Notes under the pieces: model-generated
Told to the model about the DNA's origin: nothing
The model's database searches: none
Seen by the model: the letters and a program-made list of their open reading frames with translations, nothing else
Position numbers and translations under genes: made by a program
NCBI RefSeq assembly: GCF_037450285.1
Contig: NZ_JAQISN010000001.1
Span: 1,612,001-1,676,000 of the forward strand
Source: Erwinia sp. SLM-02
GTDB lineage: Bacteria > Pseudomonadota > Gammaproteobacteria > Enterobacterales > Enterobacteriaceae
DNA: 64,000 nucleotides
Direction: 5' to 3'
In this document: in pieces, positions 24,244-32,931 of the stretch
How the letters are laid out: the number at the start of each line of letters is the position of its first letter
How positions within the stretch are numbered: position 1 is the first letter of the stretch

Positions 24244-26406
24244 TTATTGTTTAATAACGTATCCGCAGACCTGAACGCTGCCCTGCGCGTTAACCCGCGA
24301 ATAAACGCCCTGCAGTTCCGGCGCAAAGCCGGGCAGCATGTCGATAACCTTCTCCCAGACTTTGAAATACTTCAGTACCGCACCGCCCCACACCTCACCC
24401 GGCACGATGCAAATAATGCCCGGTGGATAAGGGAGCGCGCCCTCTGCGGCAATCCGTCCTTCGATCTCGTTCAGCGCCACCAGCTCCACGTGGTTGCGCA
24501 CAAACGCCAGATTGGCCTGCTGCGGCAGCATCGCCTGCCGGGGCAGCGTCGCCTTACGGAACAGCGCCTTTTGCAGATCCTTAATGTTGTTAGCCACGTA
24601 AATGTCGTGCATTTCCTGGCAAAGGCGACGCAGCGTATAGCCCTGATAGCGTTCGGCGTGGTCGGCATAAATGGACGGCAGCACATCGCACAGCAGCGCA
24701 TCTTCAGCCACCAGCCGTTCAAAGCGTGAAATCAGCGCCACCAGATACTGAATTTTCGGCAGATCGGACGACGGGGTGATCAGGAACAGAATGGAGTTAA
24801 GATCGCTTTTTTCCGGCGTAATGCCGTGTTCGCGCAGGAAATTACACAGAATGGTTGCCGGAATACCGAAATCGGCGTAGCCCCCGGTTTCAATATCAAT
24901 GCCCGGCGTGGTCAGCAGCAGCTTAAAGGGGTCAACAAAGTACTGATTTTTTTCGAAGCCCTGATAGGCGTGCCACTTCTCGCCCGGCACATAGTCAAAA
25001 AACTTCAGATTACAGGCGATCTCGTCGGTGCTGTAATCCTGCCAAGGCCGGCCTTCAATCACCGGCGGGATAAAGGGTTTGATCGTGCTGCAGGTGTTCA
25101 GGATCAGCTTACGGGCTTCGATGCCGACCTTAATGGCATCCTGCCAGATTTTGACACCGGCTTTGCCTTCATGCATCTGCGCATTCACATCCAGCGAGGC
25201 GAAAATCGGATAGTTAGGACTGGTAGAGGCATGCAGCATAAAGGCATTGTTCATATGCTTGTGGTTGCAGTAATAGGGCTGATGCTTCATATGACGATCT
25301 TTTTTATGGATCTGTGAGGCCTGGCTGAATCCCGCCAGTAATTTGTGCACCGACTGCGTTACCAGAATCCCCGGATCGTTTTCTTTCAGCGCCAGCAGCA
25401 TCGGCGAGCAGTCGCGCATCATCGGAATAAACTGTTCATAGCCGACCCAGGCCGAGTCAAACAGAATGTAGTCACACAGATGACCAATCCGGTCGACAAC
25501 CTGACGGGCATTATAAATACAGCCGTCATAGGTCCCCAGCTGGATAATCGCCAGCCGGAACGGGCGTGGACTGTCGACCTTATCCGGCGCTACCGCTTTA
25601 ATCTCCTCCCTCAGATAGCTCTCTTTAAAACAGCGGGCATCTATTCCACCGATAAAGCCAAAGGGGTTACGACAGGTTTCCAGATACACCGGCGTTGCGC
25701 CCGCCTGGATCAGCGCGCCGTGATGACAGGATTTATGATTATTACGATCGAAAAGGACCAAATCCCCCGGCGCAAGCAGCGCGTTGGTCACGACCTTATT
25801 CGACGCAGAGGTGCCGTTTAACACAAAGTAGGTTTTATCGGCATGAAACACTTTCGCCGCATGCTTCTCGGCCCGGCAGGCCGCGCCCTCATGGATCAGC
25901 AGATCGCCCAGACGCACTTCGGAGCTGGCCATATCGGCGCGAAAGGCCGCTTCACCAAAGTAGTCAAAGAAGCGCCGTCCTGTGGGCGTCTGGCGGAAAA
26001 ACTGACCGCCGTTGTGGCCCGGCGTGGAAAGCGACACGTTGCCCTTTTCGGTATAGCGGGTCATCTCTTTAAAAAACGGTGGCAGCAGGCTCTCTTCATA
26101 TTCACTCGCGGCAAAATTAATCTGTTTGCCAAAAAACGCCGTGGTGACCCCGTTCATATTTATAACGCCCCGCATTTTATTCAGAATGTCCGGCGGCAAT
26201 ATCTCCCCTTTCTCCAGGACGGCAAAAACGGGGATCGTAAATTCATTCTGCAGTGCGAGTTCCAGCAATCCGCTCTTAATATCGGCGGTGGTTAACACAA
26301 CGGCTCCCACATCCGTAAAGTCAGTTTCGGTAACCGCCACAATCTCCCTGTCGGTGACAAAACTGTTCAGCGTTTCCCGGGTGGCGGCAATTTTAAGTTT
26401 TTTCAT
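24244..26406 (-). CDS. speF: Inducible ornithine decarboxylase SpeF
   Basis: A 720-residue fold-type-I PLP decarboxylase. The N-terminal wing domain (1-110) is followed by the PLP core, with the Schiff-base lysine in QSVHKLLAGFSQ around residue 340-345 and the cofactor-pocket motif FDSAWVGYE. The C-terminal domain ends EGALPYPPGIICIVPGE...GFAPELQGVY, as in E. coli SpeF (about 730 residues). It converts ornithine to putrescine and CO2, using a cytoplasmic proton. It is first gene of an operon with potE, with a sigma-54 promoter about 65 bp upstream of the start. AAGGA precedes the ATG. Confidence 0.94.
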   Translation of the reverse strand: MKKLKIAATRETLNSFVTDREIVAVTETDFTDVGAVVLTTADIKSGLLELALQNEFTIPVFAVLEKGEILPPDILNKMRGVINMNGVTTAFFGKQINFAASEYEESLLPPFFKEMTRYTEKGNVSLSTPGHNGGQFFRQTPTGRRFFDYFGEAAFRADMASSEVRLGDLLIHEGAACRAEKHAAKVFHADKTYFVLNGTSASNKVVTNALLAPGDLVLFDRNNHKSCHHGALIQAGATPVYLETCRNPFGFIGGIDARCFKESYLREEIKAVAPDKVDSPRPFRLAIIQLGTYDGCIYNARQVVDRIGHLCDYILFDSAWVGYEQFIPMMRDCSPMLLALKENDPGILVTQSVHKLLAGFSQASQIHKKDRHMKHQPYYCNHKHMNNAFMLHASTSPNYPIFASLDVNAQMHEGKAGVKIWQDAIKVGIEARKLILNTCSTIKPFIPPVIEGRPWQDYSTDEIACNLKFFDYVPGEKWHAYQGFEKNQYFVDPFKLLLTTPGIDIETGGYADFGIPATILCNFLREHGITPEKSDLNSILFLITPSSDLPKIQYLVALISRFERLVAEDALLCDVLPSIYADHAERYQGYTLRRLCQEMHDIYVANNIKDLQKALFRKATLPRQAMLPQQANLAFVRNHVELVALNEIEGRIAAEGALPYPPGIICIVPGEVWGGAVLKYFKVWEKVIDMLPGFAPELQGVYSRVNAQGSVQVCGYVIKQ

Positions 26407-26470
26407 TTTTATTCCTTAGGCTCTTTCCTGATCCATTTTCTGGTTACTCATCAACATTCAGCAGAAATAT

Positions 26471-26486
26471 AGCAAGCACCGTGCCA
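26471..26486 (-). promoter_or_regulatory. Sigma-54 (-24/-12) promoter of speF-potE
   Basis: The minus strand reads TGGCACGGTGCTTGCT, a full match to the TGGCACG-N4-TTGCW consensus. The transcription start would be near 26459, giving a leader of only about 55 nt before speF. That is too short for the long speFL-type ornithine-sensing leader known from E. coli. The neighbouring gene at 26651 encodes a sigma-54 activator. Confidence 0.88.
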
Positions 26487-26538
26487 GAACAAACAAATCA
26501 ATCAAGTCAAGAGCTTAAGCCTTTAAATGCTGTTTAAA

Positions 26539-26558
26539 ATTCAGATTAGGTTCTGAAT
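26539..26558. promoter_or_regulatory. Candidate enhancer (UAS) for the sigma-54 activator
   Basis: Perfect dyad ATTCAGA-N6-TCTGAAT about 55-70 bp upstream of the -24 element of the speF promoter, inside the divergent gap. The position is right for a Fis-type HTH of an enhancer-binding protein. Confidence 0.5.
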
Positions 26559-26650
26559 GTTGTACTTATGTCCGTTTTTCGACACACTCCATCCCCTCCT
26601 TCTCAGAGAGAAGAAACTAAAGAAAGTTATTCTTACGGAGCTGTAAACGA

Positions 26651-28096
26651 ATGGAATCGCAAAAAGAACTGGCGCGCCTGGTGTCGCTGTTTTCGCGTTT
26701 TTTTGACTTAGTTCATCAACCGATAACCATTATCGACCGTGATGCGAAGTTTATTTATTACAATCAGGAAAGTGCCTGCATAGACGGCTACAGCGTACAG
26801 TCAGCGCTGGGTAAGAGCGTGCAGGACGTTTATGGACTGAGCAAAGAAAAAAGCACCATGCTGCAGGCGCTGTACGAAGGAAAGGAGTTCATCGGGCATT
26901 ATCAGATCTATTACAACCGTAAAGGAAAAGCCGTTGAATTTCAGCACACCACCGTCCCCCTTTTCGATCGCCGGGGAGACGTTCTGGGGGTGATCGAAAT
27001 CGGCCGTAATATCTCCGCGACCCGAATGCTGCAGGACCAGGTGGTTGAGCTGAACAGCCTGCTGTATAACCACAATCAGAACGAACAGAAGTACGAGATT
27101 ATTACCGCCGACCCGCAGATGCACAAGCTAATCGGTCAGGCGAAGCGCCTGGCGGGCGGCGACGTGCCGGTGATGATCGTCGGTGAAACGGGAACCGGCA
27201 AAGAGCTGTTCGCCCGGCTTATCCATCATCACAGCCGTCGGGCAAAAAAACCGTTTATCGCCCTGAACTGCGGTGCGATCCCCGAAGCGCTGATTGAAAG
27301 CACCCTGTTTGGCACTGAGAAAGGCGCATTTACCGGCGCAGAGCATCGACCCGGATATCTGGAGCTGGCAGAGGGCGGAACGCTGTTTCTCGACGAGCTC
27401 AACGCCATGCCGTTGGGCATGCAGAGCAAGCTGCTGCGCTTTTGCCAGGATAAAACGTTCTGGAAAGTGGGTGGCTCCCGTCTGCAGGTATCCGACATTC
27501 GCATTCTCTCTGCGGTGAATGAGCCGCCGGCCGAACTGCTTAACGCGGGTCATCTGAGAGCGGATCTCTATTATCGCCTGTGCGTCGGGCAACTGCTGCT
27601 GCCCCCGCTCGGTGCGCGCCCGGCAGACATTGTGCTACTGGCAAACTATTTTATTGAAAAATATAACAGCACCCTCAGCTATCACATCACGCACCTCAGC
27701 GCGGAGGTGGCAGAAAAACTCATCCGCCTGCCCTGGCCCGGTAACGTCAGAATGCTGGAGAATGTGGTGGTGCGCAGCATGCTGCAGCAGGAGCACAGCG
27801 GCACACTGGACGAACTGGCCTATGATGATGAAGTCTCTTCGCCCGTCTCTTTCCGTAGGGTGCCGGTCCGAGAGGAAAAGAACGGCAGTCCGTGTATTCC
27901 TCATGAAGGGCTGGATGCCGCTATCGATCGGTTTGAACGCCAGCTGATTATCACCGCGCTTAACCGTACTCAGGGCAATATCGCCCGGGCCGCACAGGCG
28001 CTGCAGATAGCGCGGACCACGCTATACTACAAAGTGAAAAAACATCATCTTACGCTGTGCGTGGATGATGGCCGGCTGCCAGACGGGCCGCTGTAG
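26651..28096 (+). CDS. Sigma-54 enhancer-binding protein with PAS sensor (probable speF-potE activator)
   Basis: A 481-residue protein. The PAS domain lies at about 10-125 (PITIIDRDAKFIYYNQES). The AAA+ domain at about 150-380 has Walker A GETGTGKE (178-185), GAFTGA (225-230, contacts sigma-54) and Walker B TLFLDELN (244-251). A Fis-type HTH is at about 435-470 (GNIARAAQALQIARTTLYYK). The layout matches RocR/PrdR-type activators of amino-acid catabolism. It is divergent from speF, whose promoter has a sigma-54 consensus, so direct activation is likely; the PAS ligand (perhaps ornithine) is inference. Confidence 0.9.
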   Translation: MESQKELARLVSLFSRFFDLVHQPITIIDRDAKFIYYNQESACIDGYSVQSALGKSVQDVYGLSKEKSTMLQALYEGKEFIGHYQIYYNRKGKAVEFQHTTVPLFDRRGDVLGVIEIGRNISATRMLQDQVVELNSLLYNHNQNEQKYEIITADPQMHKLIGQAKRLAGGDVPVMIVGETGTGKELFARLIHHHSRRAKKPFIALNCGAIPEALIESTLFGTEKGAFTGAEHRPGYLELAEGGTLFLDELNAMPLGMQSKLLRFCQDKTFWKVGGSRLQVSDIRILSAVNEPPAELLNAGHLRADLYYRLCVGQLLLPPLGARPADIVLLANYFIEKYNSTLSYHITHLSAEVAEKLIRLPWPGNVRMLENVVVRSMLQQEHSGTLDELAYDDEVSSPVSFRRVPVREEKNGSPCIPHEGLDAAIDRFERQLIITALNRTQGNIARAAQALQIARTTLYYKVKKHHLTLCVDDGRLPDGPL

Positions 28097-28174
28097 ATTT
28101 TTCTGATAAGTTGCACGCGGCGGTGCTTCAGTGTCAGAATAATATTTCACGATAAAAGAAGGTAGAAATCTGCT

Positions 28175-28810
28175 ATGCAGCACATTGTTGAAGGTTTTCT
28201 GAATTTCCAGAAAGATGTTTTCCCTAATCAGAAAGAATTATTCCGCAGCCTTGCTTCCAGCCAGAATCCCAAAGCGTTGTTTATCTCCTGCTCCGACAGT
28301 CGTCTGGTGCCTGAACTGGTCACCCAGCAGGAACCCGGACAGCTCTTTGTCATTCGCAATGCCGGCAACATCGTGCCGTCGTTCGGTCCTGAACCGGGCG
28401 GTGTTTCTGCAACTATCGAATATGCGGTCGTTGCCCTGGGCGTGACCGATATCGTGATCTGTGGCCACTCCAACTGCGGTGCGATGAAAGCCATCGCCAC
28501 CTGTCAGTGCCTGGACCCGATGCCTGCCGTTCAGCACTGGCTGCGTTACTCCGATGCGGCGAAAGCGGTGGTTGAGAAAAAAACCTACGCCACTGAAGAA
28601 GAGAAAGTGAATGCGATGGTGCAGGAAAACGTCATCGCCCAGCTGAACAACATCAAAACGCACCCGTCCGTGGCGGTTGGCCTGCGTGATAAGACAATAC
28701 ACCTGCACGGCTGGGTCTATGACATTGAAAGCGGCGCTATCCGCGCGCTGGATAAGAATACCCAGGACTTCGTACTGCTGTCCGACAATCCGGGCGTGTG
28801 CTACGAGTAA
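28175..28810 (+). CDS. Beta-class carbonic anhydrase, CynT-like
   Basis: A 211-residue beta-carbonic anhydrase. Zinc ligands C39, H98 and C101 lie in SCSDSR (38-43) and GHSNCGAM (97-104), with the D41/R43 dyad present. Similarity to E. coli CynT runs to the end (LHGWVYDIESGAI). It interconverts CO2 and bicarbonate. No cynS or cynX gene is adjacent, so the cyanate pathway is not indicated. Its place beside a CO2-producing decarboxylase operon may be functional. Confidence 0.92.
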   Translation: MQHIVEGFLNFQKDVFPNQKELFRSLASSQNPKALFISCSDSRLVPELVTQQEPGQLFVIRNAGNIVPSFGPEPGGVSATIEYAVVALGVTDIVICGHSNCGAMKAIATCQCLDPMPAVQHWLRYSDAAKAVVEKKTYATEEEKVNAMVQENVIAQLNNIKTHPSVAVGLRDKTIHLHGWVYDIESGAIRALDKNTQDFVLLSDNPGVCYE

Positions 28811-28834
28811 GCGCCACTGGGGCACGGATGCCCT

Positions 28835-28886
28835 GTTCTCCCCCCCCCTCTAACGGGAGAACGGCCGGGACAAATCCGCCCCGGCA
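28835..28886. terminator. Two inverted repeats between convergent genes
   Basis: GTTCTCCC / GGGAGAAC (28835-28842, 28855-28862) is followed by GCCGGG / CCCGGC (about 28865-28886). No clear T-run; probably a weak bidirectional terminator for the anhydrase and the YncE-like gene. Confidence 0.45.
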
Positions 28887-28896
28887 GATTTAAAAC

Positions 28897-30000
28897 TTAG
28901 TTCAACGCAATACGCGCCACGCTGTCCGGCCCTTTCGCCGTGTGCGATTTATCCAGCCCCTGCTTCACGCTGACATACAGCGTCTGGCCGTCCGGGGAAA
29001 GTTCCAGGCTGTTCGGATGGCTGTCAAACGACCAGCTGTTTTTCACCGCGTAACTGGTCGCATCCAGCTGCAGTACCTTCTTCGACTCGCGCTGGCTGAT
29101 GTAAATCTCATTGCGTTTGGCGTTAAATTTCACCGCCAGCGCATCGCCCGGCAGGCGTTTGATCACCTTGCCGCTGCGCTCGTCAAACACCAGCGTTTCT
29201 TTCGCTTTCGAATTATCGGTGACGAACAGACGTCCGGTCGCCGGATCTTCCGCCAGGTTGAGGAACAGATACGTTTTGTCATCGCCTGCGGTCCAGCGCT
29301 GTTCGATTTTGTGACTGCGCGGGTTAATTACCAGGATTTCGCCACCGCCGTTGGCCGCATAGACTTTATTGGTCAGCGGCGACCAGATGATGCCGGTCAC
29401 CCATTTACCGGCATTTTTGATGGTGGTTTTCAGTTTCAGCGTTTTCGCCTCCACCACCCAAATCACACCCGGATCGCCCACGCCGCCAACGTACAGCAGG
29501 CCATCGTGAGCCAGGATTTCGCGGCTGCCCAGTGCATCCCCTTTCTTGCTGCGATCCTTAAACATCAGGCGCTGTAATACTTTACCGCTGTGCGCATCAA
29601 CCTTAGTGATGCCGCCATCCACCGTGTTGGTGAGGTAAATCGCGCTCCCGTCGGCATCCTGCGCCACGCCGAAGTTTTTCAGATCGGTATGCGTTTCGCT
29701 ACGGGTTTCCAGCGTTTGCGGATCCAGACGGTAGAGAACCCCGCCGTTAGACGTTTTGAATCCCTGAGCGCTGGCAACGTACAGTCCGCCCGCCGCAGGC
29801 GAATAGGCCATCTCATACAGTCCGGCGGCGACTTCACGCTGGGTGAGGCGCGCATCTGCGGTTTGCGGGGCCGTTTCGGCGGCAGCAGGCTGCTGCGCGG
29901 TCTGCGCTTGTTTCTGCGGAGCCTGACAGGCCGTCAGGCTGAAAGAGGCAATAATCGCCGCAGCGACAAGGGCTTTACGTGGGGTAAACAACGATCTCAT
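28897..30000 (-). CDS. YncE-like beta-propeller lipoprotein
   Basis: A 367-residue protein. The start at 30000 (MRSLFTPRKALVAAAIIASF) is set by GGAG 6 bases upstream. The signal peptide ends in the lipobox LTAC, so unlike E. coli YncE this looks lipid-anchored. An Ala/Gln-rich linker follows, then a seven-bladed propeller (for example GVLYRLDPQTLE, PNSLELSPDGQTLYVSVKQ) related to YncE along its length. E. coli YncE is a Fur-regulated periplasmic protein of uncertain function; a Fur-box match lies 60 bp upstream here. Confidence 0.82.
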   Translation of the reverse strand: MRSLFTPRKALVAAAIIASFSLTACQAPQKQAQTAQQPAAAETAPQTADARLTQREVAAGLYEMAYSPAAGGLYVASAQGFKTSNGGVLYRLDPQTLETRSETHTDLKNFGVAQDADGSAIYLTNTVDGGITKVDAHSGKVLQRLMFKDRSKKGDALGSREILAHDGLLYVGGVGDPGVIWVVEAKTLKLKTTIKNAGKWVTGIIWSPLTNKVYAANGGGEILVINPRSHKIEQRWTAGDDKTYLFLNLAEDPATGRLFVTDNSKAKETLVFDERSGKVIKRLPGDALAVKFNAKRNEIYISQRESKKVLQLDATSYAVKNSWSFDSHPNSLELSPDGQTLYVSVKQGLDKSHTAKGPDSVARIALN

Positions 30001-30059
30001 TTCTGGCTCCATCAATGGACAGGCATCCCGCCCGGATGATCCGGCGCGGGTGCACATAA

Positions 30060-30078
30060 GAGAATGAGAATCATAAGC
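30060..30078. promoter_or_regulatory. Fur box upstream of the YncE-like gene
   Basis: GAGAATGAGAATCATAAGC matches 15 of 19 positions of the classical Fur box GATAATGATAATCATTATC. Confidence 0.7.
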
Positions 30079-30134
30079 ATTTACAAATCTTATGTAAATG
30101 CGTTGTTTACAGGAGGGGGAGCAGAATGAACCAT

Positions 30135-31064
30135 TCAGAACATCGTGCTGTGCAACACCGTTCGCAGCAGGATACCCACCAGCGCCCCCGGCAAAGCAAA
30201 GCGGAACAGCCTGACAAAACGGCTGGCAATGCCCAGGTAGATGCCAATGCCGGGCAGATCCAGCGTCTGCACCATAAAGCCGGCGGAGGCATTCACCTGC
30301 TGGGCGGTCATCAGCCCGCGATGCAGCAAATCGGACACCACGCCAAAATACGCCGTCCCGCCCGCCAGGCATTTGGTTAACGCCGGCAGAATATACACCT
30401 CTGAAACGTGGAAGAAATCCAGCACGGGCGCAATCAGTCGGGTTAACAGCTCAATCGCCCCCGCCTCTTTCAGAATACCCACCACGGTCAGCGAGAGGAT
30501 CAGCATCGGGACCGACCCCAGCGACAGGCGGATGGCGTCCGACCCGGCACCGTTGATAATGGCGATTAGGCCGGTGGCGGATTTATCTTCCGGCGGCGTG
30601 TCATCGCGCTGCAGCGAGGCGACGGAAAGCCGGCGGCCGAAAAAGTACCAGGTGATCGCCGCAGCCCCCAGCCCTCCCGCCACCGAAATCCCCAGCGCGG
30701 CCCCCCAGTGCAGGCCAAAGGGGATCAGCGGGTAGAAGACGTTTCCCTGCCCCATCGCGAACAGCATTGCCAGCGTTGCCGCCAGATGGCGGTCCGATGC
30801 GCCTCGCTTTTCCATAATCGCCAGCGCCGCCAGCGGTGCGGCAAAGCTGACAAAGTTAAGCTGGATCAGGGCAAAGATGCCCATGCCGGTGATCCCGAAC
30901 GGCTTCAGCAGCGGGGTCATCACCTGCACGATACGGTCCAGAATCCCTCTCACTTCCAGGTACTTCATAATAATCAGCATCACAACCATAATGGGGATCA
31001 GCGTGTAAAGCGCCACATTCACCGAGGCTTTGCCTGCCGACATAATGATCCCGATAATATCCAT
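30135..31064 (-). CDS. Nucleoside-recognition (Gate) domain membrane protein
   Basis: A 309-residue multi-pass protein with two Gate-type halves (GKASVNVALYTLIPIMVVML and DAIRLSLGSVPMLILSLTVV), as in the YjiH/SpmA-like group. The start at 31064 (MDIIGIIMSAGK) has GGAG 6 bases upstream. Transport of a nucleoside or small metabolite is suspected for the family but unproven. Confidence 0.72.
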   Translation of the reverse strand: MDIIGIIMSAGKASVNVALYTLIPIMVVMLIIMKYLEVRGILDRIVQVMTPLLKPFGITGMGIFALIQLNFVSFAAPLAALAIMEKRGASDRHLAATLAMLFAMGQGNVFYPLIPFGLHWGAALGISVAGGLGAAAITWYFFGRRLSVASLQRDDTPPEDKSATGLIAIINGAGSDAIRLSLGSVPMLILSLTVVGILKEAGAIELLTRLIAPVLDFFHVSEVYILPALTKCLAGGTAYFGVVSDLLHRGLMTAQQVNASAGFMVQTLDLPGIGIYLGIASRFVRLFRFALPGALVGILLRTVLHSTMF

Positions 31065-31297
31065 CAACGACTCCGAAAGGGAAATTTTGCCAGTACGGTA
31101 ACCCAGCCCATGATGGTCCGCTACGGGCATAAGAATTCTTTTTTAAAAAAGCTGAGTTTTGGCTGAATTTAACAACGCCGCTAAAATATAACTTCAGGGA
31201 ATCATCTTACCCTGAGCGCTGCCTTTTTCGGTGTATAACCTGACGGGACATGATAGTCTCAGGCTGAAAAAAATATCGTATAAATAAAGGGAACACG

Positions 31298-32047
31298 GTG
31301 ACAACCTATATCTTTGACCTGGATGGTACCATTATTACGAACGGCAAACCGCTGTGTCGCAGCCTGGCGGAAACTATTATTCCCCTTACCGACACCGCCC
31401 GCGTTATCTTTGCCTCCGCCCGCCCGGTGCGCGACATGCTTCCCCTGCTGCCGACCGAACTGCACGGCTGCCTGATGATTGGCTGTAACGGTGCGATGGC
31501 CTGGCAACAGGGCGAATGCCTGTTCAGCAACCGTTTTGACGATCGGGCCGCAGAAAAGATCCTTGCCCTGCTCCAGCAGCATGCGGTGCCTTATGTGCTT
31601 GACGGGCACTGGAGTTTTGCCACCTCAGGGGTGGCGCATCCCTTCCACAACTATATGCGCAGCCTGAGCGACTGCGAAATAGCTGAAAGCCAGCTGGTTG
31701 CTGAGGGCGTCAGTAAAGTTCTTATTCTTGACGGCGAGTTTCGCTCGCAGGTCGATCGTTTCCTGCTGGAAAATCGTTTCGAATTTTCTCTGCATCACCA
31801 CCGGCACGATAATATATTCGACCTGACGCCTCGCCGGGAGAATAAATATCTGGCGCTGAAGATGCTGGGCGTGGATTTCAACCGCAGTATTGCCTTTGGC
31901 AATGACAGCAATGATTTTGAAATGCTGAATAATGCCGGGATTTCCATCTTTACCGGCGAGCCGCATTATTACGTTGGGGCCAGTCACTATTGCAAAACCG
32001 ACCAGCTTCCGGCGCTGCTGCGCGAGTTTTCCACCGCGCAGGTGTGA
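31298..32047 (+). CDS. HAD-superfamily Cof-type phosphatase
   Basis: A 249-residue HAD hydrolase starting at GTG 31298, with AGGGAA upstream. Motif I is FDLDGT (nucleophile Asp at the N-terminus), motif II is FASAR and motif IV is FGNDSNDFEML with the paired Asp. The type-IIB cap lies between, as in Cof/YbiV sugar-phosphate phosphatases. Substrate not determinable. Confidence 0.88.
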   Translation: MTTYIFDLDGTIITNGKPLCRSLAETIIPLTDTARVIFASARPVRDMLPLLPTELHGCLMIGCNGAMAWQQGECLFSNRFDDRAAEKILALLQQHAVPYVLDGHWSFATSGVAHPFHNYMRSLSDCEIAESQLVAEGVSKVLILDGEFRSQVDRFLLENRFEFSLHHHRHDNIFDLTPRRENKYLALKMLGVDFNRSIAFGNDSNDFEMLNNAGISIFTGEPHYYVGASHYCKTDQLPALLREFSTAQV

Positions 32048-32054
32048 CCCCCTG

Positions 32055-32082
32055 CCCGGAGCCGCAGACGGCCGGCTCCGGG
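32055..32082 (+). terminator. Hairpin after the HAD gene
   Basis: Perfect 9-bp stem CCCGGAGCC / GGCTCCGGG; no T-run, so termination is uncertain. Confidence 0.4.
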
Positions 32083-32167
32083 TTGATCAACTGTGCCGTT
32101 CGCTGACCGACATGGTAAAATCCAGACGACAATCGCCGTGATTAGCATAACCGTGGGGGAATATGGA

Positions 32168-32863
32168 ATGTTTACCGTTTTACCGTCAGTCAGCAATCAA
32201 ATCAGTGAAATCGCGCCGGGTTTCAGAGCGTTAAGCATCAGCGTGGAGGCCGCGCCGCTTACCCGGCCTGACGTTGCCGCAGAGGCGCTGGAAGAGGCCT
32301 GCCGGTTTGTCAGCGCACAGCAACCCGAGTGGGCTGCGGCGCACCTTAGCGCCTGGGCGGACGTTTTCCAGAAGTTTGGCGCAAAACCCAAACGCACACC
32401 CTGCTCTGCTGAAGCGCTGCGCAAGCGCGTATTGCGTGACGGCTCCCTCCCCGCTATCGATCCGGTAGTCGATCTGTATAACGCGATCAGTCTTCGCTAT
32501 GCCATTCCGGTCGGCGGTGAAAACATTGCCGCCTATACTGGCCAGCCGCGTATTTGCGTGGCGGAGGGCAATGAACCGTTTGATACGGTGAAGGATGGCG
32601 TAACGGTGATGGAAACGGTGGACGCAGGAGAAGTCATCTGGCGCGATGACCAGGGCGTGACCTGCCGCCGCTGGAACTGGCGTCAGGGTATCCGAACCCG
32701 GCTGGATGCCCGCGCCAGCCGCATGTGGTTTATTCTCGAAAGTCTGCCCGCCATGCCGGTTTCCGCAGTTGAGGAAGCCGGAGATGCGCTGATTGCCGGG
32801 CTGGAAGCGATGATGCCGGGAGCCGTCTGCCACTCACAGTGGCTGGGCAACACGCAGAACTGA
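32168..32863 (+). CDS. B3/4-domain protein (PheRS-beta editing-domain-like)
   Basis: A 231-residue protein with the B3/4 fold found in the beta subunit of phenylalanyl-tRNA synthetase (VVDLYNAISLRYAIPVGGENI, then a C-terminal half with NWRQGIRTRLD). Stand-alone versions are suggested to deacylate misacylated tRNA or amino-acid derivatives; here this is family inference. ATG 32168 is chosen over the longer frame from 32093 because the domain begins there. Confidence 0.78.
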   Translation: MFTVLPSVSNQISEIAPGFRALSISVEAAPLTRPDVAAEALEEACRFVSAQQPEWAAAHLSAWADVFQKFGAKPKRTPCSAEALRKRVLRDGSLPAIDPVVDLYNAISLRYAIPVGGENIAAYTGQPRICVAEGNEPFDTVKDGVTVMETVDAGEVIWRDDQGVTCRRWNWRQGIRTRLDARASRMWFILESLPAMPVSAVEEAGDALIAGLEAMMPGAVCHSQWLGNTQN

Positions 32864-32877
32864 TTCACTGGCGTAAA

Positions 32878-32906
32878 ACGGGCGCAGCAAACAGCACTGC
32901 GCCCGT
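32878..32906 (-). terminator. Rho-independent terminator of the aldB-adhP-like operon
   Basis: 10-bp stem ACGGGCGCAG / CTGCGCCCGT with a 9-base loop; on the minus strand it is followed by TTTT. Confidence 0.75.
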
Positions 32907-32931
32907 GGCGTCGGCTTACTACACTCAGGAA

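Noticed and set aside
26407..26650. speFL-type ornithine-sensing leader peptide
   Set aside because: No suitable small frame is evident and the sigma-54 start predicted near 26459 leaves too short a leader.
30001..30372. N-terminal extension of the YncE-like reading frame upstream of 30000
   Set aside because: It is antisense to the Gate-domain gene, has no ribosome site, and the signal peptide with lipobox begins at 30000.
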